From assembly GCA_943908365.1 (NCBI GenBank), contig CALTTH010000013.1:7850-71849 (forward strand): a stretch of DNA of 64,000 nucleotides, given 5' to 3'. The translations under genes and the position numbers were made by a program. The stretch comes from an uncultured Hyphomicrobiales bacterium (GTDB taxonomy: Bacteria; Pseudomonadota; Alphaproteobacteria; Rhizobiales; Rhizobiaceae). The notes beneath the pieces were generated by a model. It did not search any database, was not told where the DNA came from, and was given only the letters and a program-made list of their open reading frames with translations. Below, piece after piece: positions 34,902 to 44,326 of the stretch (its first letter is position 1; each line of letters begins with the position of its first letter).

Positions 34902-35705
34902 TCATTCGAAGTCGATGGCATGCAGTTGAGAGCCATTCTGCTTAAGCCAGGCCTTGGCCTTTTCCATCTCAGGGCAGAGCTTCTTGCAGAGCGCCCAGAA
35001 TTTCGGCCCGTGGTTCATTTCTTTCAGATGCGCCACTTCGTGCGCGGCAAGATAATCGATGACGCTCTCCGGCGCCATGACGATGCGCCAGGAGAAACTC
35101 AAGTTACCCTCATGCGAGCAGGAGCCCCAGCGGCTGCGCGTATCCTTCATCGAGATGGAACGCACCGGCTTTCCGACTGTCTTGGCGTGGATTGCCACCA
35201 GTCGCTCAAGATCGGCACGAGCTTCTTTTTTCAGGAAGGTCGCAACGCGGCGGCCCGTATGTTCAGGTAACCCGCTGACCTTCAGGAGAGGCTGACCGTG
35301 CTCGTCCCGGGCGATCTGGGTTACGCCGCGCATTGAACCTGTGTGCCGGATCGTATGGAGCGTGCCACGGATGGAAATGGACGCACCGTCACTCATTCCT
35401 GTTGGCGCAGAAAATTTGGCAAACTTGGTTTCAAGCCATCCCTGATGACGATCGAGGAACATATCGACCTGCGCATGGTGGAGGCCATAGGGGATCGTCA
35501 GCTTCAACGCCTTGCCGCCCGGTTCGATGCGCAGGGTGATGCGCGTTGCCCGCTGGTTCTCCTTGATGGTGATCGGCACATGCCGGCCGCCAACCTCCAC
35601 CGTGCGCTGGGTGAGCGCCGGTTTGCGGGACGAGGTCGATTTCAGGGACTTTCGAAGCAGCGAAAACATAACGCCGTCATAGCGCCTTCCGCCTTCGAAA
35701 GCCAT
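34902..35705 (-). CDS. YgjP-like zinc metallopeptidase domain protein (DUF45)
   Basis: 267 aa. DUF45/YgjP fold with zinc motif HEVAHLKEMNHGPKFW (HExxH plus a downstream His) near residues 224-239, and the SMKDTRSRWGSCSHEG signature before it. No signal peptide, so probably cytoplasmic. Substrate unknown. The start at 35705 follows AAGGAG and lies 8 bp past the phaZ stop, implying an operon; an ATG at 35669 is an alternative that gives 255 aa. Confidence 0.87.
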   Translation of the reverse strand: MAFEGGRRYDGVMFSLLRKSLKSTSSRKPALTQRTVEVGGRHVPITIKENQRATRITLRIEPGGKALKLTIPYGLHHAQVDMFLDRHQGWLETKFAKFSAPTGMSDGASISIRGTLHTIRHTGSMRGVTQIARDEHGQPLLKVSGLPEHTGRRVATFLKKEARADLERLVAIHAKTVGKPVRSISMKDTRSRWGSCSHEGNLSFSWRIVMAPESVIDYLAAHEVAHLKEMNHGPKFWALCKKLCPEMEKAKAWLKQNGSQLHAIDFE

Positions 35706-35713
35706 CCGCTCCT

Positions 35714-36949
35714 TTATTGCTGGCGTTGATGCTCCTGGAAGAACGCCACCATCTGCGGAACGATCTCGTTACGGAAGCGTGAGCCGTTGAAGACGCCATA
35801 ATGGCCGACATCCGGCTGCATGTAATGGCGCCGTTTTTCCTGTGGCAGGTTCAGGCAAAGATCATGCGCCGCCCTGGTTTGGCCCACACCGGAAATGTCG
35901 TCATTCTCCCCTTCCACGGTGAAGAGCGCGACATTGCGGATGGCAGCCGGATCGACTGCCCTGCCCTTGTGCATCATCGTGCCCTTCGGAAGAGCATGCT
36001 CGATGAAGACGGTCTCGACCGTCTGGAGGTAGAATTCGGCGGTCAGGTCCATGACAGCGAGATATTCGTCATAGAACTCTCGATGCTTTTCAGCTGAATC
36101 GCCGTCATTCTTCACGAGGTTCAGATAGAAATCCTTATGCGCGGTCATGTGCCGATCGAGGTTCATGGACATGAAGCCGGAGAGTTGCAGGAAACCCGGA
36201 TAGACGGAGCGCCCGAAGCCGGGTTGCGGCCACGGAACCGGCATGACGACACTGTCGCGGAACCAGTCGATCGGCTTGGCTTTTGCCAGCTCGTTGACGC
36301 CCGTTGGGTTGATGCGCGTATCGATCGGTCCACCCATCAGCGTCATGGAGGCAGGCGCGAAGCGGTCTTGATCCGCCTCCATCAACGCCACGGCCGCCAG
36401 AACCGGAACCGATGGCTGGCAGACGGCGACCACATGGGTGCCCTTCCCCAGATGATGCAGCATCTCGATGACATAGGAAATGTAGTCATCCAGATCGAAG
36501 CGGCCTTCGGTCAGCGCAACGGTGCGGGCATCGATCCAGTCGGTGATGTAGATATCCGCGTGCGGCAGGAGCGCATCCACCGTACCGCGCAGAAGCGTGG
36601 CATAGTGACCGGACATGGGTGCCACAAGCAAGATCTTCGGATCGGCCGGTCGTTCTTCCGGAAGCGATCGGTTGAAGTGGATCAGGCGACAAAACGGTCT
36701 CGTCCAGACAACCTCTTCCACGACATCGACAGCCTTGCCATCGATGTCTGTGCTGGAGATGCCAAACTCAGGCTTGCCGTAGCGACGCGTCAAACGCTCG
36801 AAGACCTCGAAACCTGCATCGAGGCTGCGGCCGAATGCCGTGTTGGACAAGGGATTGAGAGGATTGTTGCACGCCTGGCGCATCAGGTCGGCGCCGGCCC
36901 GCAAGGGTGCCATGGCCGCATGGTTCATTTCGTAAAGATGGTAGAACAC
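35714..36949 (-). CDS. phaZ: intracellular polyhydroxyalkanoate depolymerase
   Basis: 411 aa; degrades stored polyhydroxybutyrate. The nucleophile elbow has Cys, not Ser: VVAVCQPSVPVLAAVAL with Cys177, as known for the intracellular PhaZ family. The catalytic Asp is probably in VEGENDDISG and His in QPDVGHYGVFNGSRF near the C-terminus. No signal peptide. Followed directly by the YgjP-like gene. Upstream gap of 183 bp to the fumarylacetoacetase-family gene, in which I see nothing else. Confidence 0.94.
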   Translation of the reverse strand: MFYHLYEMNHAAMAPLRAGADLMRQACNNPLNPLSNTAFGRSLDAGFEVFERLTRRYGKPEFGISSTDIDGKAVDVVEEVVWTRPFCRLIHFNRSLPEERPADPKILLVAPMSGHYATLLRGTVDALLPHADIYITDWIDARTVALTEGRFDLDDYISYVIEMLHHLGKGTHVVAVCQPSVPVLAAVALMEADQDRFAPASMTLMGGPIDTRINPTGVNELAKAKPIDWFRDSVVMPVPWPQPGFGRSVYPGFLQLSGFMSMNLDRHMTAHKDFYLNLVKNDGDSAEKHREFYDEYLAVMDLTAEFYLQTVETVFIEHALPKGTMMHKGRAVDPAAIRNVALFTVEGENDDISGVGQTRAAHDLCLNLPQEKRRHYMQPDVGHYGVFNGSRFRNEIVPQMVAFFQEHQRQQ

Positions 36950-37132
36950 GAATAAACGCCTCCCGTCGTCATCGTCGTCTTTTGTGACAGTCTAGCATCT
37001 TTTCGCAGTTGCACAAAATAACGTGCGAATGGCGATCGTGGCCGAAGTTTATAGCTCAGCCTTGTCGTTCAGCCCTGCCCTCACCTTCGACATGCAGTCG
37101 CAATTGAGGACAGGGATAAAAATTATTCGGAG

Positions 37133-37975
37133 TTAAATGTCGGCGACGAAGGTCTGCTTCTGAGAGCCAAGACCTTCAATGCCAAGCTCGACCACATCGC
37201 CGGCTTTCAGGAAGCGCTGTGGCTTCATGCCGAGACCGACACCCGGAGGCGTGCCGGTGGAGATGACGTCGCCTGGATGCAGAGACATAAACTGGCTGAG
37301 ATAGGACACGACATTGGCAACACCATAGACCATGGTCTTGCTGGAGCCGTTCTGCATGGTCTCACCATTGACCTTCAACCACATGCCGAGGTTCTGCGGA
37401 TCGGCGATCTCATCCTTCGTGACGAGCCATGGGCCGATCGGACCGAAGGTGTCGCAGGATTTGCCTTTGGTCCATTGGCCCTGGCGCTCTGTCTGGAAGG
37501 CGCGCTCTGACACGTCATGCGACACGCAGTAGCCCGCGACATAGTCCAGCGCGTCCGCTTCGGACACATATTTTGCTGTCTTGCCGATGACGACACCGAG
37601 TTCGACTTCCCAGTCGGTCTTTTCAGAGCCGCGTGGAATGGCGACATTGTCGTTCGGTCCGACGATGGCCGACGTTGCCTTCATGAAGATGACAGGCTCG
37701 GACGGAACGGCTGCGCCCGTTTCTGCGGCGTGGTCCGAGAAGTTGAGACCGATGCAGATGAACTTGCCCGTTCCGGCAACGCAGGCGCCGATGCGGGCTT
37801 CGGGCAGAACCGGGAGCGTGGAAAGATCCAGCGCCGCAATCTTCTTGAGGCCTTCCGGTGAAATCGCTTCGCCACCAATGTCCTTCACATGTGCGGATAG
37901 ATCGCGGATTTTGCCTTCTGCATCGAGAATGGCTGGCTTTTCTTGGCCGGGTTGACCGACGCGCATCAGTTTCAT
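37133..37975 (-). CDS. fumarylacetoacetate hydrolase family protein
   Basis: 280 aa. The C-terminal FAH domain holds the metal ligands in TDWEVELGVVIGK and the following Asp; ISTGTPPGVGLGMKP is the other family signature. Related enzymes are acylpyruvases, oxaloacetate decarboxylases and ureidoglycolate lyase; the exact substrate cannot be told. The start at 37975 follows GGGAGAG at 5 bases. Single gene, divergent from the nitroreductase gene across a 132-bp gap. Confidence 0.9.
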   Translation of the reverse strand: MKLMRVGQPGQEKPAILDAEGKIRDLSAHVKDIGGEAISPEGLKKIAALDLSTLPVLPEARIGACVAGTGKFICIGLNFSDHAAETGAAVPSEPVIFMKATSAIVGPNDNVAIPRGSEKTDWEVELGVVIGKTAKYVSEADALDYVAGYCVSHDVSERAFQTERQGQWTKGKSCDTFGPIGPWLVTKDEIADPQNLGMWLKVNGETMQNGSSKTMVYGVANVVSYLSQFMSLHPGDVISTGTPPGVGLGMKPQRFLKAGDVVELGIEGLGSQKQTFVADI

Positions 37976-38107
37976 GGATCTCTCCCAGTTGTCAGACAAG
38001 ATGATGCATATATGAACGAACTATTTATCCTTGTCACCCCTTGACCATGAAGAGGCCAAAAAAATACGATCACGTCAGCCTTCCTCCTATGTTGATAAGG
38101 ACAGATC

Positions 38108-38707
38108 ATGACGACCAGCAATTCTCGTGACACAGATTATCCCGTCGATCCTCTTTTTCTGGATCGCTGGTCGCCCCGCGCCTATGACGGCAAACCAATG
38201 CCGAAGGACGACGTGTTGACGATCCTAGATGCTGCGCGTTGGGCACCATCGGCCTCCAACCAGCAGCCCTGGCGCTTCGTCTATGGTCTGAATGGATCTC
38301 CGGAGTGGGACGGATTTGTCGGCCTGCTGATGGAAGGAAACCAGCGCTGGGCCAAGAATTCCTCTGCCCTGATCGTCATCCTGTCGCGCACCTACAATCT
38401 TCGCGACGGTGAAAAGAAGCCAGCGACGACGCACTCGTTCGACGCAGGCGCAGCGTGGTTCGCTTTGGCCATGCAGGCACATAAGCTCGGCTACCATGCC
38501 CATGGTATGGCCGGCATCTTCAAGGACAAGATCGTCGAGCAACTGGATGTCCCGGAAGGCTATGTCGTGGAAGCCGTGGTTGCGATCGGCAAGATCGCGC
38601 ATAAGAGCACGCTTCCCGACGACCTTGCAGAACGCGAAGTCCCGAGCAAGAGGCTTCAGCTGTCGGAGATCGCGTTCGAAGGTAAGTTCACGGGCAAGGC
38701 GGACTGA
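38108..38707 (+). CDS. nitroreductase family protein
   Basis: 199 aa FMN-dependent oxidoreductase fold. The N-terminal RWSPRAYDGKPM and ARWAPSASNQQPWRFVYG contain the FMN-binding Arg and Asn/Gln residues. AGAAWFALAMQAHKLGYHAH lies in the dimer core. Substrate unknown. Followed by a repeat that contains a strong hairpin and T-run and so may also terminate it. Confidence 0.9.
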   Translation: MTTSNSRDTDYPVDPLFLDRWSPRAYDGKPMPKDDVLTILDAARWAPSASNQQPWRFVYGLNGSPEWDGFVGLLMEGNQRWAKNSSALIVILSRTYNLRDGEKKPATTHSFDAGAAWFALAMQAHKLGYHAHGMAGIFKDKIVEQLDVPEGYVVEAVVAIGKIAHKSTLPDDLAEREVPSKRLQLSEIAFEGKFTGKAD

Positions 38708-38775
38708 AGCCCTGTCAACACATGCGCGAGGTTAGCCGGATTCTTTCGCGCACTCCTGCGTCATTCTCAAAACCT

Positions 38776-38872
38776 AAGCACCGTGCGTCCAACATGATGC
38801 ACGGTGCTTTACCTTTTTTGAATCGACTCATCGTGCTTTCCAAAGATGGAGTCCGATTTTTGGGTCGATCCT
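38776..38872 (+). repeat. intergenic mosaic repeat, copy 2 (with terminator-like hairpin)
   Basis: AAGCACCGTGC and GCACGGTGCTT form an 11-bp stem with a 12-base loop, followed by TTACCTTTTTTG. Then comes the shared tail GAATCGACTCATCGTGCTTT, diverged relative to copy 1 (22.3 kb). The hairpin can terminate the nitroreductase gene. It lies in the 281-bp gap before gyrB. Confidence 0.78.
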
Positions 38873-38910
38873 GTAGCGAGAGGGCGGTTGATCGCCTTTC
38901 CAATCGCAAC

Positions 38911-38940
38911 AAAAAACCCGGCATCGAAGCCGGGTTTCTT
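38911..38940 (-). terminator. intrinsic terminator of gyrB
   Basis: AAACCCGGC and GCCGGGTTT form a 9-bp stem with a 6-base loop. On the minus strand GCCGGGTTTTTTGTTG gives the T-run. It lies about 50 bp past the gyrB stop. Confidence 0.88.
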
Positions 38941-38947
38941 AACAAAC

Positions 38948-38963
38948 TGTTTCACGTGAATCG
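38948..38963 (+). promoter_or_regulatory. parS-like ParB site 2
   Basis: TGTTTCACGTGAATCG, 14 of 16 matches to parS, again with GAATC (GANTC) in the right half, which faces oriC. It sits between the gyrB terminator and the gyrB stop codon. Confidence 0.78.
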
Positions 38964-38988
38964 TGCAGCCACACGGTCCACAGCAAAA

Positions 38989-41424
38989 TCAGATATCGAG
39001 GTTGGCGACGCTCAGCGCGTTTTCCTGAATGAAATCGCGTCGTGGCTCCACTTCGTCGCCCATCAATCGTGAGAACAGTCCGTCTGCATCGGTTGCATCA
39101 GGGACCTTGACCTGCAGCAACGAGCGAACATTGGCGTCCAGCGTCGTTTCCCACAGCTGTTCGGCGTTCATTTCGCCGAGACCCTTGTAGCGCTGCATGG
39201 ACAGGCCCTTGCGCCCAGCGGCAAAGATGGCCTCCAGCAGAGCGCGCGGGCCGGAGATTTGCAGGCTCCCTTCCTTGCGTTGCAGAACGGGGACGGTCGC
39301 ATAGACCTCGCGGCTGCGCGCCGCCAACTGGTCGATATGGCGGGCGTCTGCGGAACCGAGAAGGCCCATGTCGATTGTGGAAAGCTCCTTAACGCCTCGC
39401 ACCATGCGCTGGAAACGCAAGCCGCCGTCGGCCAGGACTTCGCCGGACCAGCCACGCTCGGTTTCTTCTGCAATCATGTCCAGACGACGGGAGACTTCCG
39501 CGACCGTGGCTTCCGCCTGACTGGGGTCGGCTGACAATTCCGGATTGAGCGCACCGGCAATCGCCGCCTGTTCCACGACCGAACGATTGTAACGGGAGTG
39601 CAGGCCATCGATCAGCGAGCGCATGCGGACGGCGTCCGCAATGACTTCCCGCAAATCTTCGCCGACGCGTACTTCGCCGGAACCGAGGGTCAGCGACGCT
39701 TCCTCGATACCCATGGAAATGAGGTAATCTTCCAGCGCCTTTTCGTCCTTCAGATACTGGACCGACTTGCCGCGCGTCACCTTATAAAGCGGCGGCTGAG
39801 CGATGTAGAGATGACCGCGTTCGATCAGTTCCGGCATCTGGCGGAAGAAGAAAGTCAGAAGCAGGGTGCGAATATGGGCGCCGTCCACGTCAGCATCGGT
39901 CATGATGATGATCTTGTGGTAGCGCAGCTTGTCCGCGTTGAATTCGTCCTTGCCGATCGAGGTACCCAGCGCCGTGATCAGCGTACCGATTTCCTGGCTG
40001 GAGAGCATCTTGTCGAAGCGGGCACGTTCCACGTTGAGGATCTTACCACGCAGCGGCAGGATGGCCTGCGTTTCACGCGAGCGGCCCTGTTTGGCAGAAC
40101 CACCAGCGGAGTCACCCTCGACCAGGAAGAGCTCGGATTTTGCCGGATCGCGCTCGGAGCAATCCGCAAGCTTGCCCGGCAGCGAGGCGATATCCAGTGC
40201 ACCTTTACGGCGCGTCAGTTCACGTGCCTTGCGCGCGGCCTCACGGGCAACGGCGGCTTCCACCACCTTGCCAACGAGGATCTTCGCTTCCGTCGGATGC
40301 TCTTCGAACCAGGTGCTGAGCGCTTCGTTCACGAGGTTTTCGACGACCGGTCGGACTTCGGACGAAACAAGCTTGTCCTTGGTCTGCGAGGAGAACTTCG
40401 GGTCCGGCACTTTGACCGACAAAACGGCGGTCAGGCCTTCGCGGCAGTCTTCACCCTGAAGCGAGACCTTTTCTCTTTTGGTGATACCGGAGCTGTCGGC
40501 ATAGGAAGTAACCTGACGCGTCAGCGCGCCGCGGAAGCCCGCCATATGCGTGCCGCCATCGCGCTGAGGAATGTTGTTGGTGAAGCAGAGGACGTTTTCG
40601 TGGTAGTTGTCGTTCCACCACATGGCAACTTCCACCGTGATGCCGTCCTTTTCACCGCGAATGGCGACAGGCTTATCGACCAGCGGCTTCTTGGCGCGGT
40701 CGAGATAGCGGACGAAGGCCTCGAGACCGCCATCATACACCATCTCCTCCTGCTTGATGTCGGAGTGGCGCTTGTCGGTCAGCAGAATGCGAACGCCGGA
40801 ATTGAGGAAAGCGAGTTCGCGCAGGCGATGTTCGAGCGTGGCGTAATTATACTCGGTCATCGTGAAGGTGTCGGTGCTCGCCAGGAAAGTGACTTCCGTG
40901 CCGGAGCGACCTTCATACTCGCCGATCACTTCCAGCGGCTTATCCGCGACGCCATGGGTGAAGGTGATTTCATGCACCTTACCGTTGCGGCGAATGCGAA
41001 GCTTCAGCCACACGGACAGGGCGTTGACGACGGAGACGCCAACACCGTGCAGACCACCGGATACCTTATAGGAGTTCTGGTCGAACTTGCCGCCGGCATG
41101 GAGCTGCGTCATGATCACTTCGGCAGCGGAGACGCCTTCGCCGGTATGAATGTCGGTTGGGATGCCGCGGCCGTTATCGGTGACAGTGACCGAGCCATCG
41201 GCATTCAGCGTGACGGTGACGAGATCGGCATGACCCGCCAGCGCTTCGTCGATGGCGTTATCGACCACTTCATAGACCATGTGGTGGAGGCCAGATCCGT
41301 CGTCAGTATCCCCGATATACATGCCGGGGCGTTTGCGCACAGCATCAAGGCCCTTGAGAACCTTGATCGAATCGGCTCCATATTCCGTATTCACGCTGGT
41401 TTCGCTCGACGGTGTTTCAGTCAT
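38989..41424 (-). CDS. gyrB: DNA gyrase subunit B
   Basis: 811 aa ATPase and TOPRIM subunit of gyrase. GHKL ATPase: YEVVDNAIDEALAGH and TVTDNGRGIP, then GGLHGVGVSVVNALS. TOPRIM: FLVEGDSAGGSAKQGR and IIMTDADVDGAHIRTLLL. The C-terminus has QRYKGLGEMNAEQLWETT, where gyrase B meets GyrA. The start at 41424 has GGAAAG 7 bases upstream; ATGs 6 and 15 bases further up are less well placed. The protein extends to QENALSVANLDI, the usual end. Confidence 0.97.
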   Translation of the reverse strand: MTETPSSETSVNTEYGADSIKVLKGLDAVRKRPGMYIGDTDDGSGLHHMVYEVVDNAIDEALAGHADLVTVTLNADGSVTVTDNGRGIPTDIHTGEGVSAAEVIMTQLHAGGKFDQNSYKVSGGLHGVGVSVVNALSVWLKLRIRRNGKVHEITFTHGVADKPLEVIGEYEGRSGTEVTFLASTDTFTMTEYNYATLEHRLRELAFLNSGVRILLTDKRHSDIKQEEMVYDGGLEAFVRYLDRAKKPLVDKPVAIRGEKDGITVEVAMWWNDNYHENVLCFTNNIPQRDGGTHMAGFRGALTRQVTSYADSSGITKREKVSLQGEDCREGLTAVLSVKVPDPKFSSQTKDKLVSSEVRPVVENLVNEALSTWFEEHPTEAKILVGKVVEAAVAREAARKARELTRRKGALDIASLPGKLADCSERDPAKSELFLVEGDSAGGSAKQGRSRETQAILPLRGKILNVERARFDKMLSSQEIGTLITALGTSIGKDEFNADKLRYHKIIIMTDADVDGAHIRTLLLTFFFRQMPELIERGHLYIAQPPLYKVTRGKSVQYLKDEKALEDYLISMGIEEASLTLGSGEVRVGEDLREVIADAVRMRSLIDGLHSRYNRSVVEQAAIAGALNPELSADPSQAEATVAEVSRRLDMIAEETERGWSGEVLADGGLRFQRMVRGVKELSTIDMGLLGSADARHIDQLAARSREVYATVPVLQRKEGSLQISGPRALLEAIFAAGRKGLSMQRYKGLGEMNAEQLWETTLDANVRSLLQVKVPDATDADGLFSRLMGDEVEPRRDFIQENALSVANLDI

Positions 41425-41584
41425 AAGCATTCTTTCCAATGGGCGCTGCCAAAGCGTACCTCTTTTCGGGCGCGCAATCGCAGCGAATCACTTTCAATCC
41501 GGTTGACCGACTATAGGAATTCCGCCTCGATATCCAAAGTCTGCGCCCCTCAAACCCTCGATAAAGCAGGGGATAGCGCGACTT

Positions 41585-41950
41585 TCAGTCACAAGAACGG
41601 CCTTTTTGCAGCACGGCTGACAATTCGTCTATCACAGTCGGAGCCAGCTTGCGAATATCGCGCGCAAGAGTGTTGGCAAAAGCCGTATATTCCGGGGGAA
41701 GACCAACAGTATCGATGATGACGCGCGGTGCGGACGTTCCGGCCAGGCGGAACAATTCATCGGCATCATCCCAGATGATATTGAAGTAGCCGGAAATCCG
41801 CTGCAACAGATCGAAGCTGGGTGTTCCCCTCCTCCCGTGTTCCAAGGCAGAGAGATAGGCAGGCGAGACGCCGATTGCGCGCGCCATCTCCTTCTGGGTC
41901 ACACCCTTCTGCTCTCGCAGCCGCCGGACCGCTTCGGCAAAAGGCGTCAC
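41585..41950 (-). CDS. XRE-family helix-turn-helix regulator
   Basis: 121 aa. The N-terminal HTH, TQKEMARAIGVSPAYLSALE (about 18-37), is of Xre/Cro type. The C-terminal half has no recognised domain. Overlaps the smr gene by 4 bp and lies 160 bp upstream of gyrB on the same strand. It may regulate its own operon or gyrB; this is inference. The tim44-mltA-smr-xre-gyrB order recurs in rhizobia. Confidence 0.88.
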   Translation of the reverse strand: MTPFAEAVRRLREQKGVTQKEMARAIGVSPAYLSALEHGRRGTPSFDLLQRISGYFNIIWDDADELFRLAGTSAPRVIIDTVGLPPEYTAFANTLARDIRKLAPTVIDELSAVLQKGRSCD

Positions 41951-42525
41951 GTCTTGTCTCCGCGTCTGCGCGACAGCCGCACATAGAGCGCGCCGTCCCC
42001 GCCATGGTTCATGGACGCATCCTCATAAGACGAGATGAGATGACGATATTCGGGCTTCGAAAACCACATTGGCACCGCACGCTTCAATGCACCGTCACTT
42101 CCCATCGACCGACCCTTGCCGGTGATCACCAGGACATGTCGCAGGCCTCGCTCGTGGGCCCGGACGAGAAAGTCCAGCAAAACCGCATGCGCTTCGCTCT
42201 GGAACATGCCGTGAAGATCGATCCGTGCCTCCAGGGCCAGGCGACCGCGGGTCAGCTTGCGCTTGACGGGTTTTTCCAACGGATGGTGAACCCTGTCCTT
42301 CTTCACAGCGGGCGCGGAAACATCGGGCACCGGCTCGACGATCATTTGCGGAAATGCCGGAATGGGCTTGGGGGCGGGTGCGGGAGGCAACGCAACCGAC
42401 TCCCCTTCTACATCCTCGAAGGTCAGCAATTCTTCCATGCGGCCGGAAATGGGTCGCGCCGTCCGGGCGACCTTTCCCCAGAGAACACGCTCCTCCTTGC
42501 CGAGTTTGCGCCCACCCTTCATCAC
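41947..42525 (-). CDS. Smr domain protein
   Basis: 192 aa. The C-terminal Smr domain (about 95-185) has EARIDLHGMFQSEAHAVLLD, then VITGKGR and MHxG-like ASMNHGGDGALYVRL. Smr domains are nucleases related to the MutS2 tail. The N-terminal half is Pro-rich and low complexity. Overlaps mltA and xre by 4 bp each. Confidence 0.88.
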   Translation of the reverse strand: MMKGGRKLGKEERVLWGKVARTARPISGRMEELLTFEDVEGESVALPPAPAPKPIPAFPQMIVEPVPDVSAPAVKKDRVHHPLEKPVKRKLTRGRLALEARIDLHGMFQSEAHAVLLDFLVRAHERGLRHVLVITGKGRSMGSDGALKRAVPMWFSKPEYRHLISSYEDASMNHGGDGALYVRLSRRRGDKT

Positions 42526-43637
42526 GAATACCTTTCCGCAGCCTCTTTCGGGATGAGTATAATGAAATCCGCCGGGTTGCGCACGGTGCCCGCAAGTTCG
42601 CCCGCCTCGTCGCCGGAGCCGGTAAAGATGTCGCCGCGCGCCGGCCCGACGATGGCCGAGCCCGTATCCAGCGCCAACATCAGGCGCGCAAAGGGTTTTC
42701 CGTCATCGAGATGGGTGAGGCTCTGCGACTGAATAAAAAAAGGAAAGCCGAAGGTATGGATCAGCCGATCGACGGCAAGAGATCGTCCTGCCACCAATGG
42801 CACCTTGGCCGCGGCGATCGGGCCGAGATCCAGCCCGTCCACCGCTGCCTCGCGGAAGAAAATGTAGGAGCGGTTGTGCCAGAGCACCTCGTCCACCTGG
42901 TCAGGATGATCCTGAAGCCACTGGCGAATGGTCTGCATTGAGATGGTAGTGGGATCAAGCTCTCCGCGATCCAGCAACAGGCGTCCAATCGGGGAGAAGC
43001 GATGGCCCGCCTTGGCGGAATAGGTGATGCGTTTCAGCGATCCGTCGGTAAAGCGCAGCCTTGCGGCACCTTGAACATGAACGAAGAACAGATCGACCTT
43101 GGATTTTGCGTAAGCAATTTCCAGACCCCGTCCCTTGAGATAGCCTTTATCGATAGCGCGGCGATCCGGATACTCGGAGATCGTGCCGTTCTTTTCCAAC
43201 GCAAAGGCATAGTAAGGATCGATGTAAGATGGACGGTTGTCGTCGTCGAGATCGATCAGGTCGTCTGGCCGATTGTAGATCGGGTATTTCCAGACATCGT
43301 CGCGATTAGCAGAGACCTCAAGTTCAGGCTCATAGAAAGCCGTGACGAAGCCGCGCTTGTCATCTGGCAACATGATCCTGAACGGGACGCAATTTTCCTC
43401 GAAAAAACGCCTCGCTTGCTCCGGTTCGCTGACGGTAAAGCCTTTCGCCTTTTCCAGCAACCCCGCCAGATCCTCGGCGGCGAGGCCAAGGCTTGCCGTG
43501 CGATAGGGCTTGCCCTTGTCGAGATGGGTCGCAATATCGCCCATTGCGGCAAAAAGGGCTGAGGGGTCATCCTGCCCCCAGCCCTCCAGCTCGCTATACG
43601 GCACCTGTTTCAGGTAAAAATCAGCACCCGTGGTCAT
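42522..43637 (-). CDS. mltA: murein transglycosylase A (MltA family) without visible export signal
   Basis: 371 aa lytic transglycosylase. The MltA double-psi barrel and 3D domain are seen: YPDRRAIDKGYLKGRGLEIA, FVHVQGAARLRFTDG, and the catalytic Asp region ARLMLALDTGSAIVGPARGD near the C-terminus. No lipobox, signal peptide or membrane segment occurs at the N-terminus (MTTGADFYLKQVPYSELEGW), unlike E. coli MltA, which is an outer-membrane lipoprotein. The start overlaps the stop of the upstream tim44-like gene by 4 bp, leaving no room for a longer N-terminus in this frame without large overlap. Confidence 0.92.
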   Translation of the reverse strand: MTTGADFYLKQVPYSELEGWGQDDPSALFAAMGDIATHLDKGKPYRTASLGLAAEDLAGLLEKAKGFTVSEPEQARRFFEENCVPFRIMLPDDKRGFVTAFYEPELEVSANRDDVWKYPIYNRPDDLIDLDDDNRPSYIDPYYAFALEKNGTISEYPDRRAIDKGYLKGRGLEIAYAKSKVDLFFVHVQGAARLRFTDGSLKRITYSAKAGHRFSPIGRLLLDRGELDPTTISMQTIRQWLQDHPDQVDEVLWHNRSYIFFREAAVDGLDLGPIAAAKVPLVAGRSLAVDRLIHTFGFPFFIQSQSLTHLDDGKPFARLMLALDTGSAIVGPARGDIFTGSGDEAGELAGTVRNPADFIILIPKEAAERYS

Positions 43638-44326
43638 GCTTCGGATTCGGTTGCGATCAGCTTCCAGTTCGGATCGCGCGAGCGGATATCGCGGGAGAAG
43701 GTCCAGATGTCATCGACTTCCGAGACGTTTTCGGCGTCGCCGTCCACCAGTTTGCCGTCCTTGTCATAGGTCGCGGAAATCAACTGGCTGATGATGCGAA
43801 GCGTGATCTGCTCTTCCGAGTCACGGACCGCTGCCTGGGTGATCTCGATTCTTTCGATGCCGACAAAGGTGGATTTCACCACTTCGCCGCGCTTTTCACG
43901 CTCGGTAATCGCAGCATCGAAACCGTCATAGACGTCCTTGGAGAGAAGGTTCTTCAAGGTATCCCGATCACCATCGGCAAAAGCCATGACGATCATCTCA
44001 TAAGCCATCCGGGCGCCGTTCAGAAATTCCTTCGGCTGGAAAGATGGGTCGGTTTGGACAAGCTGGCGCAGCGAGTCATTAAGCGCCGTGCCCGGTGCTG
44101 CAATCGCGTCCACCGCAGCAAAGCGATTTTCTTCCGTCTCGCCGCGCTTCGGCAAGGTAACGACCTTGTTATCGTCAAGGGGGGCTTTCGCGGCCTCACG
44201 GGCGCTAAACGGATCGAAAGGTGGCTTTTCGTTGCCCGTGCGGCGGCCGAGCACACTGCGCAGTTGGAGAAAGATCAGCACCGCTGCCACAAGGAAAAAC
44301 AATGTTATGAAGTCACTTGAGCCCAT
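43634..44326 (-). CDS. Tim44-like domain membrane protein
   Basis: 230 aa. One N-terminal membrane helix (about 5-22, ITLFFLVAAVLIFLQL), a linker, then a C-terminal Tim44-like domain (about 85-225). Mitochondrial Tim44 anchors the import motor; the bacterial homologues are inner-membrane proteins of unclear role (TimA in Caulobacter). First gene of tim44-mltA-smr-xre, divergent from fxsA across 141 bp. Confidence 0.9.
   Translation of the reverse strand: MGSSDFITLFFLVAAVLIFLQLRSVLGRRTGNEKPPFDPFSAREAAKAPLDDNKVVTLPKRGETEENRFAAVDAIAAPGTALNDSLRQLVQTDPSFQPKEFLNGARMAYEMIVMAFADGDRDTLKNLLSKDVYDGFDAAITEREKRGEVVKSTFVGIERIEITQAAVRDSEEQITLRIISQLISATYDKDGKLVDGDAENVSEVDDIWTFSRDIRSRDPNWKLIATESEA

Noticed and set aside
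39598..41718. A 706-aa open frame on the plus strand opposite gyrB
   Set aside because: It lies antisense to gyrB across its length, has no domain, and is the codon-bias shadow expected in GC-rich DNA. The same applies to the long frames opposite pckA (10279-11652), addB (23544-24983) and addA.
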